From Carposina sasakii (Eukaryota; Arthropoda; Insecta; Lepidoptera; Carposinidae): 64,000 nt of DNA. The notes beneath the pieces were generated by a model. The model had not been told where the DNA came from, searched no databases, and was given only the letters and a program-made list of their open reading frames with translations. Both the position numbers and the translations under genes were made by a program. The stretch lies in NCBI GenBank assembly GCA_014607495.2, contig CP053166.1, positions 11,736,455-11,800,454 on the forward strand, given 5' to 3'. This document shows positions 33,170 to 43,505 of this stretch, in pieces; within the stretch, counting starts at the first letter, position 1, and every line of letters starts with the position of its first letter.

Positions 33170-33639
33170 AAAAGAGTAACCTATGTCAATACTACGAATG
33201 TTATTTCAACTGTAGCTGGGCGAAGTTTATTCCATTATGATATATTTACTTACAATATTATAAGGTAGCTCGGTTATAGCCTAATTTATCTTTGATATAG
33301 TTTGTTCGGTCACATCCTGCAGGTTGTGCTAGCGTGTGCCTCCTTCAAAATTATTATTTGGTTACACATTCAAATTGTCATTGTTCTCAATAAGTCAATA
33401 AAACAAGATTCTTTCTATAAATCAATTTCTATTTATTTTATCATTGATCATTCACCCACTTTCCTATAGCTTAAAGTCCCACATGGTAAAAGTTGAGCCT
33501 ACCGCCAATGTATATCTATATATACAATATATACAAGACAAAACACGGCGAATGTCAATTTGCTCAGGATTCGAAGACACCACACACTCGTACAAATAAA
33601 ACTTGTTTCTTATGTATTCAAAGGTCGTGAATCGTAGGT
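33170..33639. other. No gene seen
   Basis: Spacer with a small scrap of the repeat seen at 24.95 kb (AAAGTCCCACATGG and GCCTACCGCC, inverted). Confidence 0.45.
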
Positions 33640-34028
33640 ATCTGGCTTTGCTAGCTGCTTACTGATTTTTGCGCTGATAAGGGGTTTTCAGAATACATCA
33701 GCTGCATCTCCTTCCATGCATCTCTTAAGAGTCCACTAAGAAACTAAGGGGAGTACCTTTAGGCGATAACTGCTTACTGATATTTGCGCTGATAAGGGGT
33801 TTTTCAGAATACATCAGCTGCATCTCCTTCCATGCATCTCTTAAGAGTCCACTAAGAAACTAAGGGGTGTACCTTTGGGCGATAAGCTAGCAAGTTATCA
33901 CTGATCATTAACATTTGACCCCGCTATGTTAAACGTGGCAGTAAGGATCTCCTTCGCCTTCAGCTCTGGCTACCCTATTTTTGGAATGCAGTCTTGTGTA
34001 TATGTAGGTATGTATGTATGTATGAATT
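33640..34028 (+). repeat. Rep-1 copy with internal ~116-bp tandem duplication
   Basis: The block TGCTTACTGATTTTTGCGCT...GGCGATAA occurs twice head to tail (about 33,657-33,772 and 33,773-33,890) with few differences, then continues into normal Rep-1 (CACTGATCATTAACATTTGA, CTATGTTAAACGTGGC) and ends with (TATG)n. Confidence 0.8.
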
Positions 34029-34463
34029 CTCTTTATTTTCTGGAATTCATTGTAAATATCAATTGATTGATCTTTTTGATCTTTAGTACTATTTACTTAA
34101 TTATTTGATTTTTTTAAAGATAATTATCGTTTTGGATAAGTATATAAATTTCTTTTGGAATATTTTTTAAAGTATTTTAATTTAATTATTTCATTTTAAT
34201 TTACTTTTCTTTTTGTCTGGCGGGTATTTATTCAGATAAATCTGTATTTTGAATCAAGGTTTGAGACCTGCCCCTTTAATTAATAGAAGTAGGGTATCTA
34301 TTATGTTTCCAAGATCGTATATCTTGTCGACTACTTGAACGTTGTGACATGGGTAAGACAATGAATTCTAAAGATATCCAAGTATCTATATTATTTTGTA
34401 CCCCTTACATAATATTATTGAACAGTTAGTTCATTATGTAGCACCCTGGTATAATGTTGGCGC
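34029..34463. other. No gene seen
   Basis: Very AT-rich. On the minus strand this would be the 3' flank of the candidate exon at 34,464; no canonical AATAAA lies close to its stop. Confidence 0.45.
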
Positions 34464-34711
34464 TCATGTATTTTTTTCCACATAATAAAATAGATTATCT
34501 AAAAAGAACGATGCACAGGATGCACTGTATATTTCAGGACACTGGATGAGTTCGAACAGAGCTTGTAGTACAAAATCAGCATCATAATCTTTATTATTTA
34601 TGGGTCGGCGCAATATGTTCCTTTTTTCGAAACTCATATTATCAAGGGTTTGGCGTTTTGTTTTACTGCCTGACTGATGCCAATCCTTCACGGGTATATA
34701 TGAGTAACTAT
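34464..34711 (-). CDS. Candidate 3'-terminal coding exon overlapping a repeat, product unknown
   Basis: On the minus strand a good acceptor (TTCTTTTCAATTGACAG) is followed by 248 bp. Entering with two bases of a split codon, the frame reads SYSYIPVKDWHQSGSKTKRQ at its start and ...CASFFLDNLFYYVEKNT at its end, stopping at TGA (34,464). It is 81 codons, hydrophilic first and then with a short hydrophobic stretch. The middle (34,593-34,695) is homologous to Rep-3, so either a repeat became exonised or the frame is open by chance. Phase does not match the exon at 38.9 kb, so they are not adjacent exons of one transcript without another between. Confidence 0.25.
34593..34695 (+). repeat. Rep-3 copy
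   Basis: TTTATGGGTCGGCGCAATAT, TTTTTCGAAACTCAT and TTGGCGTTTTGTTTTACTGC, GATGCCAATCCTTC align with the copy at 50,741-50,840. Confidence 0.7.
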
Positions 34712-34722
34712 CTGTCAATTGA

Positions 34723-35394
34723 AAAGAATCCATGAGTACATGAAACAAATTCAGTGATACAGGCCCGTGACTGGAATAGAACCTACGCCTTTCTAGCTAT
34801 TAGGTACTTAGCACAAAATATACCTATACAATTTATTAGAAGCTCTCAGAGAAGATTCTATGCTTGTTTAATATTCTTTGTTAGAGTATAAACAAATAAT
34901 TTTTCTTTGCAAAAGTTAGCTTTCCTTTGAACATGTTATAAGAAATTGTAGAGTTTACTCTTAAAATATTATTAATGCATTTGCTGTTTATAACTGCAAA
35001 GTTTCATCAAATCCCGTACCGCACGTGTACCGTTTTTCTGTAAAATAGTGACAAAGATATCTTCTTATAAGCATTTACAATTTAACATTTATAATAGGCA
35101 CTTATTAGTAGGATTATAAAAACTAAAGTACTTACCTAAGATCTATAATATAATATGTATTATTATTCTACGCTACAATTAATAATACCTAAGCCTGAAC
35201 TGTAACTGAATAAAGTAAAGCTATAGAAAATTAAACATATTTACAAAGTTACCGTCCAACGAGTAATTGCACAGAATTCTCTCTTTGTATATATGGCTCT
35301 TTGTAATAGGCCAGCATTCTGGTCACTTAAACGACAAGTCTTTTAGAGTTTTCAGATGTTGTGTTCAGACTTCAACACCCTTTTATCATCATTA
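34723..35394. other. No gene seen
   Basis: AT-rich spacer; no repeat or frame of note. Confidence 0.5.
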
Positions 35395-35445
35395 CATCAT
35401 GAAGTTTTAGTTACCCTATTTTGGGAACGCAGCTTTGTGTACATA
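35395..35445 (+). repeat. Rep-1 3' scrap
   Basis: TTTTAGTTACCCTATTTTGG, GAACGCAGCTTTGTGTAC is the family 3' part; a MITE-A begins right after it. Confidence 0.6.
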
Positions 35446-36569
35446 TACAGGATGTTTTTTCGTTGCCACCCTTTACAAAGGGTACGTACTCTATACATCA
35501 AATAAAGTAAGTTTATGCCAAAAAATTGCTGGAAAACGATGTTAATTTTAAAAAAACTTACTTGATCGGGCGAAATTTATAGTATCCAGTGTTTGTGTTA
35601 ATTTTCTTATAGCCAGACTTTTGACGCGCCTGACGCGAATTTATATGTATGTTTTTTCGAAATAAATGCTTTTTATTATTATTATTTGTATCTCTTTTGA
35701 AATTCTCGGGACTACAGAGTCCCGGTCCTTTGAGAGGCGTGCATCGGGCCGTAGCCAAGATGTAGAGGCTCTTTTAAGAGAACTTTAATATGGTGTGGGA
35801 TACACATGACGGATACCATCGCCGAACGCACAATATGATACACCCGGCGATGGTCCCCGCCATGTGCAAGACTATTGGAGTGCAGAGCTCTGTCATGCGA
35901 TGGGAAACAAGGTCATGGGCTATGGGGCTAAATTTTGGGTGGGATTGGAAAATCGGGCTATTGAAGGAGACTAACGGACACCTGCCATTACAACCAAGTC
36001 TCATAATTGTTTGGTGGCAGGCGGTGACTAGCCGACTCATTTCATGGGCCCCCTGAAACGGCCTGGAGCGACAAAGGGGGCAACATTTGGTGAGCGACTA
36101 GGGTGGAGGGGTGCCCCTGGACTTTAAACCGAAGCTAACTCGCCACTTACGGACGGGCACATCCACCCTCGAGCTGTTATAGCTCTCGCGACTCCACTCT
36201 GCCCGGCCGGCGAAGGCAAGGCAGAGGTGGGGGAACTGTTCTTCGTCAGACCTCACTCCGGCGCCGGAGATGAGGAACAGGGTCTTCCCCCGGGAGCACT
36301 TCAGGTCCGTGGGAACGCTACCTCCCAGCAGCTCGCCACAAGCTGCCCTGCGGGCTTATTATTATTATTATTTAATTATTTTTCGTGAAAAAATGATGTT
36401 TCACGCGTCTATGTGTATTTATGCAAAAAATGCAGTCTTTTACTCAACTTTGGACCCTAATATCTTGGGAACCAGTCACTTCCCAGGTATGCTTCCACGG
36501 AGAAAAATAATCGTGATGATAGGGAGATTCCGTAGTATTCGGGAACGTTGACGACCAAAAAACACCATG
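35446..36569 (-). mobile_element. MITE-A split by a ~745-bp insertion
   Basis: The left part (TACAGGATGTTTTTTCGTTG to about 35,626) and right part (about 36,371 TTAATTATTTTTCGTGAAAA to the end AAAAACACCATG) are the two halves of one inverted MITE-A. They join at the family's TAATTATTTCTCG position. The intervening DNA is a separate later insertion. Confidence 0.8.
35627..36370 (-). mobile_element. GC-rich nested insertion, probable retroelement 3' part
   Basis: On the minus strand it runs from (TAA)n next to GCCCGCAGGGCAGCTTGTGG to TACAAATAATAATAATAAAA and AAGCATTTATTTCGAAAAAA. It is much more GC-rich than its host. The 35,774-36,056 part is open on both strands (minus: SRLVTACHQTIMRLGCNG) without a known domain. 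A simple-repeat 3' end in a MITE argues for retroposition; class not determined. Confidence 0.55.
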
Positions 36570-37284
36570 AATGAACTTCAACAATGAATCGTTGTCAACA
36601 ATACCACCAAATAATAGTCACCAAAATGTAGAGTATAATGAAGAAGAATTATTTTTTCCATTTACCTGAATTAAAATCTGCGTTAAACTTTTAACAGGAA
36701 AAAGAATAATCGGATTGTGTTTAGGGTCGACGTCACAAGGACCTCATTTTCTTAAATAGACTAGGAGCCTTACTAAAAGCTTTAAACCAAGTTTAAGCTG
36801 TACATAATATAATTTGAGCATTCCATTCATATTAGGTATGTATTTTTTTCTTGTCGAAAGTCATGTATAACGAGGTACTTAGTAACTTTACGCTTGGTTT
36901 ATTAGAAATACAAAGAGCTTAGTGTGAGTTTTCACTTCGAACTCGTTCCCGTTGATGTATGATTGGTTGCATGGCTTATGTTAACACGATCGAGTTTGAA
37001 TTACCCTACTAAGCCATCAGTATATAAATAAAAACAATATAAGCCCCAGTAAAACACAAATATACAATAACAAAATACTAGAACTCCAGAGTTTAATAAC
37101 AATGCACATAAAAATAAAAACACAATTTTGTTCCCATAAAAATGATCATTGAATTTGATGGGTATTGTTTCATGCTGTTATCATGGGTGCGGTAAGTGAT
37201 AGCCCATGTTATTTATCGTCAGGCAAACCCGGGGCGTTGTTTTGTCAACGACACTCATTGTCACCCTAATTAGAAACAGACATA
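36570..37284. other. No gene seen
   Basis: AT-rich spacer right of the composite MITE-A; no feature found. Confidence 0.5.
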
Positions 37285-37400
37285 GAGTTGAGAGACCGGA
37301 TAGAGCAGTGGGCACAAACCTATTTACGCGCCGTAATGCTATCGTCTCGTAAGCAAAATCTAAGAGATATGACAGTGTAAGCGTTACGGACTCTCGAGAC
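37285..37400 (+). repeat. Rep-6 copy
   Basis: TAATGCTATCGTCTCGTAAG, CAAAATCTAAGAGATATGAC, AGTGTAAGCGTTACGGAC recur at 43,675-43,800 as CTGTCGACTCGGAAGCAAAA, TCTAGGAGATTTGACAG, TGTTAGCGTTAGGAC. Confidence 0.6.
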
Positions 37401-37642
37401 GTTCATGCTTGGTAAAGCTATGGTTTGCTAGAATAGCGGTGCGTTATATAGCGGCCGTGCTAACGCGAAAGGACGGCATCTTTACGGTGACGACATGTGA
37501 CCTGTACCTATGTCTTGCTAGCGGTCGCTTTTGAATAAGCTTTAAACCCAGTACGGAGCCGGGGCGGGTCGCTAGTTACACAAACGTAGGAGAGAGAAGA
37601 TGCGGTTGAAGCAATCATATCTAGAAGATCCCCATATAATGA

Positions 37643-37909
37643 TAATCATCATCATCAATAGCCTATTGCAGTCCACTGCTGGACGTAGGCCTCCCCCAGG
37701 GCAGGCCACAAGACTACCATGAGGGGTATTTGCCCATAGTCATCACGCTGGGCAGGCGGGTTGGTGACCGCAGTTTGTATTTTGGACTATGTTGTCAACA
37801 CGGGAGGCGCTGCTGCCCACCTCCCCTTCAAAACCATTAATCGCCTCGTATGATACCCACGGGCAGACATGGGGTGGTACGAATTCTACTCTGCCGGCAC
37901 CACGCGGCC
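37643..37909 (-). mobile_element. SINE-like element sharing RTE LINE 3' end
   Basis: On the minus strand: head CCGCGTGGTGCCGGCAGAGT, AGAATTCGTACCACCCCATG, TCTGCCCGTGGGTATCATAC; body GTTGACAACATAGTCC, AACTGCGGTCACCAACCCGC; then CTGGGGGAGGCCTACGTCCA, GCAGTGGACTGCAATAGG and a (GAT)n tail. The last 45 bp are the LGEAYVQQWTAIG coding end of RTE LINEs. Body-derived open frames are not genes. Confidence 0.75.
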
Positions 37910-38475
37910 TACTCTTATTGTTACTCATCATAGGAACATAGATAAAAGAAAATTTTATCAACCGACACCGTATCAGCCGGTTATTAAAATAATTTTAAGT
38001 CACATTTCTAATAAAAACATCACATATTTTACCAAAAACATTAAACTCATTTTATTTACGACATACGGAAATTAAAAATGTAGGTATGTTAGACATCTAT
38101 CTAATTGTTCGGAATTGGAAATGAATGGGTTTAATTTAACCCTTGTGTTCACGGAATTAATCCTCAGATTAATTTGTTGCGTGTGCAGTATGTGGACGGT
38201 TTTATTGAGGAGATAAACGTACGATCTTGTTACATTGTTGGACTATGACGTAAATAGTACTTACCTATAGGTACCTATTGCAGCCCACTGCTGCGATTTT
38301 CGGACTATGTTCTCAACACGGAAGGTTAACACAAATATATTCTACATTAAGTACCTAAATCTGCTTTTATAATTTACGTACGGGTCATGGTAAAAATGTA
38401 CTTAATGTATAACTAGTCGAAATACCGTTATAGTAAAACGTTATCGAGATAATATTAGAAATCGAAATTTTACTA
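37910..38475. other. No gene; one SINE-like scrap
   Basis: AT-rich. Bases 38,273-38,328 (CCTATTGCAGCCCACTGCTG, CGGACTATGTTCTCAACACG) are a deleted, inverted scrap of the SINE-like family. Confidence 0.5.
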
Positions 38476-38844
38476 TACAGGATGATTTCGTTTGAAAACT
38501 ACGAAATCTGCTCATCATCACGATCATTTTTCTCCATGGAAGCATATCTGGGAAGTGTCTGGTTCCCAAGATATTAGGGTCCAAAGTTAAGTAAATAGAC
38601 TGCGTTTTTCTGCATAAATGCACATAGACGCGCGTAGCAAGATTTTTTCACGAGAAATAATTAATATCTGTATATGATAAAACTAGTGTAAGCACTGGAC
38701 ACTATAAATTTCGCTCAATCAAGTAATAAAAAAAATAAAAAAAATTTACATCGTTTCCCAGCATTTTTTTGGAATAAACTTACTTTATTTGATGTATAGA
38801 GTACGTACCCTTCGTTAAGGGTGGCAACGAAAAAACATCCTGTA
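38476..38844 (+). mobile_element. MITE-A, complete reference copy (369 bp)
   Basis: TACAGGATGATTTCG to CAACGAAAAAACATCCTGTA. The tips (TACAGGATG / CATCCTGTA) are inverted repeats and the element sits at TA (TA left, T-A/T right), as for Tc1/mariner-type MITEs. AT-rich interior without coding. Eight further copies or fragments occur in the window. Confidence 0.88.
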
Positions 38845-38872
38845 TTTCTTGCTTTGTTTTACAAAAACTTAC

Positions 38873-38959
38873 TACAAATAGCACTAAAAATACAAAAATC
38901 GCGAGACAAACCAGAACCCTCTCCAGTCGCCATATATCTCGAACCACAGACAAGATAAA
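38873..38959 (-). CDS. Candidate internal exon encoding one membrane helix
   Basis: On the minus strand the acceptor CATTCATTCTGTCTTGCAG is followed by exactly 87 bp (29 codons, phase 0 to phase 0) and then a GTAAGT donor (38,872-38,867). The frame reads FILSVVRDIWRLERVLVCLA, then IFVFLVLFV. A short cytosolic-type basic stretch (R, R, R) precedes about 17 hydrophobic residues, the profile of a single transmembrane segment. Both splice sites are strong, and no repeat overlaps, although MITE-A ends 28 bp away in the intron. The product is unknown. Of all exon calls here this has the best splice grammar, but it is a single short piece with no confirmed neighbours. Confidence 0.4.
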
Positions 38960-40016
38960 CTGCAAGACAGAATGAATGAAGTGCTACAAAAGCGCGCCCT
39001 GGGAGTCCTATTGGAAACGGCACATCGGGGACTGATAGGAATGGGGTCAGGAGTTATTTGTCCAAGAACCTCAATTTATGGAGTTTATGACCCAAATTAC
39101 ACCTATTTATTACTGCGGAAATGAATGTCCCGAAATAGTTTTGGAGATGGTCAGTGTCAGTGATATTTGTTTTTTTTATTATATGTAGTTATGGTAGTAG
39201 AGGTGATTTAAATAATGCTTCTATTTACTTATGTATGTACCTATATGAATTTTCAAGAAATGAAGATAATAATATATACCTAGTGTAAGAATATAAATTA
39301 GATATTAGAAGTTATTACTTACAAACATAAAGTAGTTAAATTAAATAGGTCTTACCCATGTCTTACTTAGGTACATATAGGTATTTTAATTACTTAGATT
39401 AATGATTGGTAAGCGAATCATTATTCTAAGTTTAATTATTACAAAAATATACTTGGTTACTCGTATATACGTACACAAATTACCTACCTCGGCTGCAATC
39501 TTCGTTACAGAAGGAAATGAAATGTTTATTTTATTTTAACAATAACCATAATCTTAAACTTGTAAACGATTCTGGTAGGTATATTTTACGGTCTCGGTAT
39601 TAAATACAACCATTAAGAGCAGGTGGCGGCCTTTTTACTCATAACTATGTTTTTTAATAACTTCATTTACGTAAAAACCCGAATAAATAATGATACTAAA
39701 GTTTAATTTTAAATAAACAAGTCGTGAAAGTTTATGACCCTTAACAGGGACTGATGGATTTTAATAATTTAGAATAAAGGTTTTTGAAAGCTGTTTTAAA
39801 TTATTATTTATAAATAGCTAAACCTACAGCTGTTTGTAGACAGCTTCTACCTACTATGACTACTTTAATTTTTATGACAGTCATATTCAAATGTTTGAAC
39901 TATTAGTCGACTTCCCTTCATTCATGGGCTTGTCTAACTTTTTAATTAAAGAACGAATTTTCCATGAATATCTGGGCAATTATATCTCGTAGTGTCTATG
40001 CAATTATAAATAACGC
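38960..40016. other. No further gene piece seen
   Basis: AT-rich spacer. Bases 38,985-39,080 are slightly GC-richer with no open frame worth calling. Confidence 0.5.
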
Positions 40017-40090
40017 AACTTTGGACCCTAATATCTTGGGAACTACTTAGGTATGGAGAAAAATGATCGTCGATAGGACGTAGTTTCGTT
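40017..40090 (-). repeat. MITE-A fragment
   Basis: AACTTTGGACCCTAATATCT, TGGGAACTACTTAGGTATGG, AGAAAAATGATCGTC and CGTTGACG, an inverted, internally deleted piece. Confidence 0.7.
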
Positions 40091-40124
40091 GACGTGATAA
40101 AAAAAAATCAATTTCATAATAATA

Positions 40125-40335
40125 TTTATAAAAGGGTATTTGTTAAGTGAAACGCTATAAAAAGCCTACTATGTTTAAAGTACCTATTCACATCAATTTT
40201 CCTGGTAGTATGGAGTATGAGAATTCCTAAACAACTCAGGAATGTTCATACAATTTTGAAGAATAAAGATGTGATTTCGAGTGTCTAGATGGGTTCTTTA
40301 TAGTGAGTTATATTTATAGTTTTTAGGGGTAGGTA
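40125..40335. repeat. MITE-B copy without a clean right end
   Basis: AAAAGGGTATTTGTTAAGTG, AAACGCTATAAAAAGCC, GAATTCCTAAACAACTCAGG, AATGTTCATACAATTTTGAA and GATGTGATTTCGAGTGTC are the family blocks in order. The right terminal repeat is lost. Confidence 0.65.
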
Positions 40336-40568
40336 TGTTAATTTTGTTTAACTTTATAAAGCTTCTACATACCTTTACCAGAATTATACATTTCGCCTCT
40401 TCGCATTAAAAGTATACAATTTCTAAAAATATGCAAAATTGAGTTATTATTTGGAAGCGTTTGGTCTCACAGGTAATTTTCTCTTTTATATTGACAAATT
40501 CTCGCTACTTACGTAGATTAATTTTACATAGATGTGATCGCCGGCAGCCACTAGTTATAAATAACATA

Positions 40569-40574
40569 TTTATT
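40569..40574 (-). terminator. Poly(A) signal for the 40.65-kb exon
   Basis: AATAAA on the minus strand, 79-84 nt beyond the TAG stop of the candidate terminal exon. Confidence 0.35.
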
Positions 40575-40652
40575 TTGAGTAGGTACATTACCTACATACC
40601 CAGTTCGCAAAGCTCATAAAATAAACTTATTTCAATTCTAATATGATTTGAA

Positions 40653-40859
40653 CTAAATAGTTTTGTAGATATCAATCAAGTCCGATCGAGTGTGGTCGCC
40701 GTAATGTAGGAGCTGGATGTTCATTAGCTTTTTATACCGATCACCTGGAGCCAGTTCTGGAGGAGGTGTTCTAACAACCAAGGAAGTATAAAGAGGAAAT
40801 GTATTGTTGAAAGTTGAATCAAAAACGTTCGCAAAAAAAGACGTTGGAAATTTTGATGT
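40653..40859 (-). CDS. Candidate 3'-terminal coding exon, product unknown
   Basis: On the minus strand the acceptor GGTTTGATTGTTTCAG is followed by a phase-0 frame of 68 codons. It reads TSKFPTSFFANVFDSTFNNT at the start, LVVRTPPPELAPGDRYKK in the middle and HYGDHTRSDLIDIYKTI at the end, closing with TAG at 40,655-40,653. An AATAAA lies about 80 nt further. The proline-rich then charged composition and balanced codon use look like real protein, and no repeat family overlaps. I do not recognise the product. Earlier exons would lie above 40.9 kb on the same strand; none was identified. Confidence 0.38.
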   Translation of the reverse strand, partial: TSKFPTSFFANVFDSTFNNTFPLYTSLVVRTPPPELAPGDRYKKLMNIQLLHYGDHTRSDLIDIYKTI

Positions 40860-40960
40860 CTGAAACAATCAAACCAAAACTAAACCATAATAAAAAACGT
40901 TCAGTTGAAAGGTAAAAACGTTGTCATTTAGCGTGCTTGCTCTTCTGCGACCTGCTAACG

Positions 40961-41040
40961 TAGGCTACAGCCTTAGATTAATGATAGGTCTTCGCTCCGC
41001 GAGCGAAGCGAAGCGAATCTTTATTCTAAGGCTACAGCTA
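40961..41040. repeat. 80-bp hairpin element
   Basis: TAGGCTACAGCCTTAGATTA at the left pairs with the inverse of TATTCTAAGGCTACAGCTA at the right. Inside, CTTCGCTCCGCGAGCGAAG is a second palindrome followed by a GCGAA repeat. Confidence 0.75.
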
Positions 41041-41807
41041 TACAGTATGAAGGCTAATATTTGTTTAGCTGCCTGTTTGGACTTAGGAGGGCGAAATAGT
41101 ATCCAGGCTATATAGTGGGAAGTAAACGTTTGCAAGTACTTAGGCCAGTCAGGTGGTCGCATGTATTGCATTGATTAATGTGGAATTTAATAATTAAACG
41201 AAATATCCAGCTAGCCATTATGCTTTCTGAGTAACTGTGTGAGGTAATTTAAAAAAAAGAAAATCAGCAATATCCTCAAAGTAATTAAAAAATCAATCAA
41301 ACTGTAATATAATAGTCTTCCCGTGCACGATTTTGGAACAAAAGGAACCTTTTTCTTGCAGAATTATTTGGTAAAACGCACTATGCAACTTCCCATTGTA
41401 TATGCTCCATGCTCGACCACCTGGAAGGCAGATTTGTTTATTTATTTTCCGACTACCCGCAGTGAAAGGCAGTTTTTATAAAGACAAAAATTTGTAATCA
41501 TATCTATTATAATATGTGTATTTGTAGATGTAATTATTCAAATATTAATATTCATCTGTGTGTCTCATTATTCAAAAAATAGCATTTAATATTTATCTTC
41601 CGCTTAGTAAAGTAACAGTCGCTACCACTAAACCGATGTGTCACTAAAGCCCGCATATGCGTCTGAACCTAGATTTATTCAAGTAAATTGATGTACGTAG
41701 CAAATAAAATTATACGACGCGACAGCTCCTTTTTTATGTCAAAAAAGCAACATGACATGTTTGCTACTCGTAATTCTCAATTTATCTTAATAGCATTTCT
41801 TTCATTT
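41041..41807. other. No gene seen
   Basis: Spacer. The word TTATTTGGTAAAACGCACTA near 41,365 also occurs, diverged, near 21,848, so a dispersed repeat is partly present. Confidence 0.45.
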
Positions 41808-41911
41808 AAGAATGCATTAGCTGCATCTCCTTCCGTGCAGTGCATGTCGTAAGAGTCGACTAAAGAACTCTCAAGCGATGAACTAGCAAATTTTTACTGA
41901 TAATTTACATC
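41808..41911 (+). repeat. Rep-1 fragment
   Basis: AGAATGCATTAGCTGCATCT, GCATGTCGTAAGAGTCGACT, CTCTCAAGCGATGAACTAGC, family 5' half. Confidence 0.7.
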
Positions 41912-42448
41912 TAGGGTTGCCACCTTTTCTTTATGCATTTAAAGTACATTGGCTATTATAGGGTACAATTTATTTTTCTTGATTATTATATTTAAAACAT
42001 ATTCGCTAAACAGGGTGTAACAAAAAGGGTATGGTCTATGTAAATAGCCCACTGTAGAGTACCTATTTTTCCCGATAGTATGGAGAATTTTTAAATATCT
42101 ATTTCATTCTTGAAAAATAAAAATGTGATTTCGAGCCTCAAATTTGGAAATAGGTTCTCTAACTATTTATATAGCTTTTCGCTTAACATACCCTTTTTGT
42201 TACATCCTGTATACACATGTCATATCAGTGGCCCCGTATCATAGATGCACGGTGCGGTAATTACGTCCCTGATACATAAGAGCAGGATGCGCAGATCGGG
42301 GCGACTAAATTTTTTACTATGAAATGGCGTAATTTATTGCAAAACATTCCATTCTATCAAGTTAATAAGATTTTCCCTGGCATAAAAATCCCGGACGCCC
42401 TCCAAACTAGGTCAAATCCGGGGAAAACCCGGACGGATGGCAGCCCTA
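41912..42448. mobile_element. TIR element beginning TAGGGTTGCC, carrying a nested MITE-B
   Basis: Left tip TAGGGTTGCCACC and right tip GGATGGCAGCCCTA are inverted repeats. The right part (CCCGGACGCCCTCCAAACTA, GTCAAATCCGGGGAAAACCC) is a sequence I know as common in Lepidoptera. A complete MITE-B sits inside, so the host element was about 335 bp. No coding; superfamily undetermined and no clear target duplication. Confidence 0.65.
42010..42210. mobile_element. MITE-B, complete reference copy (201 bp)
   Basis: ACAGGGTGTAACAAAAAGGG, TATG at the left and its inverse CATACCC, TTTTTGTTACATCCTGT at the right match at 23 of 24 positions. Flanked by TA-containing DNA. Non-coding. Confidence 0.88.
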
Positions 42449-42619
42449 CTTAAGACTAAACTTTTCAAAATCCCAAAGAAATCAAATCATGCGAAATAAA
42501 GTATTTTCACGTACTTTTTTGTTCTCATAAAGTATAGAGTACAATTACCTGAAATACCGTACAGTACTTTATTATAAAGTACGGGTGTCAGCACCTATAC
42601 CTATACACCTGTCCCCGTT

Positions 42620-42715
42620 CTGATAAAGGTGGCTGTGGGATGTTCCTGACTCCCCATTTTTAGCTACTCCATTTCGGTACACTGCCATGTGTATTTGTAT
42701 GTATGTATTAACATT
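42620..42715 (+). repeat. Rep-1 3' fragment
   Basis: GGTGGCTGTGGGATGTTCCT, TTTTTAGCTACTCCATTTCG, GCCATGTGTATTTGTATGTA, family 3' end. Confidence 0.6.
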
Positions 42716-42720
42716 TTCAG

Positions 42721-42795
42721 TTCATCGCCGACACACACTTTGCCGTCCTCATCAAGCCGCTAATAAAACTACTAACTTTAGTTAGGAAACTTTGA
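42721..42795 (+). CDS. Weak candidate terminal exon
   Basis: After GTATTAACATTTTCAG the frame reads FIADTHFAVLIKPLIKLLTL, then VRKL and TGA (25 codons including stop). The first 45 bp are clearly GC-richer than both flanks. No poly(A) signal nearby, the acceptor directly follows Rep-1, and the alternative frame is also open for 13 codons, so this may be chance. Confidence 0.18.
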   Translation, partial: FIADTHFAVLIKPLIKLLTLVRKL

Positions 42796-43312
42796 TTTTG
42801 ACAATAAAATTAGTGAACTAATTCAGTTACTTGTTAACGCTCCTTTGTGATTTCACAGACGAACTTCTGAACTAAAGTACGAGTATACTATGAGTAGACT
42901 TTATAAAATAAGAAAATTTGTATTGTGTAAAAAACTTACTTTTCTTAATGTTATTTTTATTCTCATAGAAAAGTTCGTGAGGTTCTTTTGTGTTTAAATA
43001 TTTTTATGAACTAACCATTTTCAACAAAAACACGCAATGAATATAATAAAATGTAGATATTTTCTATTCAGAAGTAAAACTACATAATAATAAATATAGA
43101 ATAATAAGTTAAGATAGTACTTAGATATTTTAGAAGTAAACCTAAGCTAATAAGTTTATTATTTTTAAAAAATCTTAAGAAAAATATGGGTAAGTGCCTC
43201 ACTTAATCTTACGGGTGAATTTAAGTTATTATTTTATTAATATTACTAATACTCATTACATAAGTATACCGTACTTATATTTCACTATACTATAATATAT
43301 ACCGAAGCGTCT
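42796..43312. other. No gene seen
   Basis: AT-rich spacer. Confidence 0.5.
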
Positions 43313-43505
43313 ACAGGGTATAACAGAAAGGGTATGTTAAGCGAAAAGTATACCGTACCCACAAAATGGAGAATTCCTAAACAACTGAGGAATGTTCATA
43401 CAATCTTGAAAAATAAACATTAATAATTTTATAAAATAAAATAAACATGTGATTTTGAGTCTCTATACTATAATATATACCGCTTAACATACCCTTTCTG
43501 TTATT
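43313..43505. mobile_element. MITE-B copy
   Basis: ACAGGGTATAACAGAAAGGG, TATGTTAAGCG at the left and its inverse CGCTTAACATACCC, TTTCTGTTAT at the right. The interior holds GAATTCCTAAACAACTGAGG and GTGATTTTGAGTCTC. Confidence 0.8.

Noticed and set aside
35774..36056. Overlapping 88-codon frames on both strands
   Set aside because: GC-rich insert raises open-frame length on both strands; no domain recognised on either.
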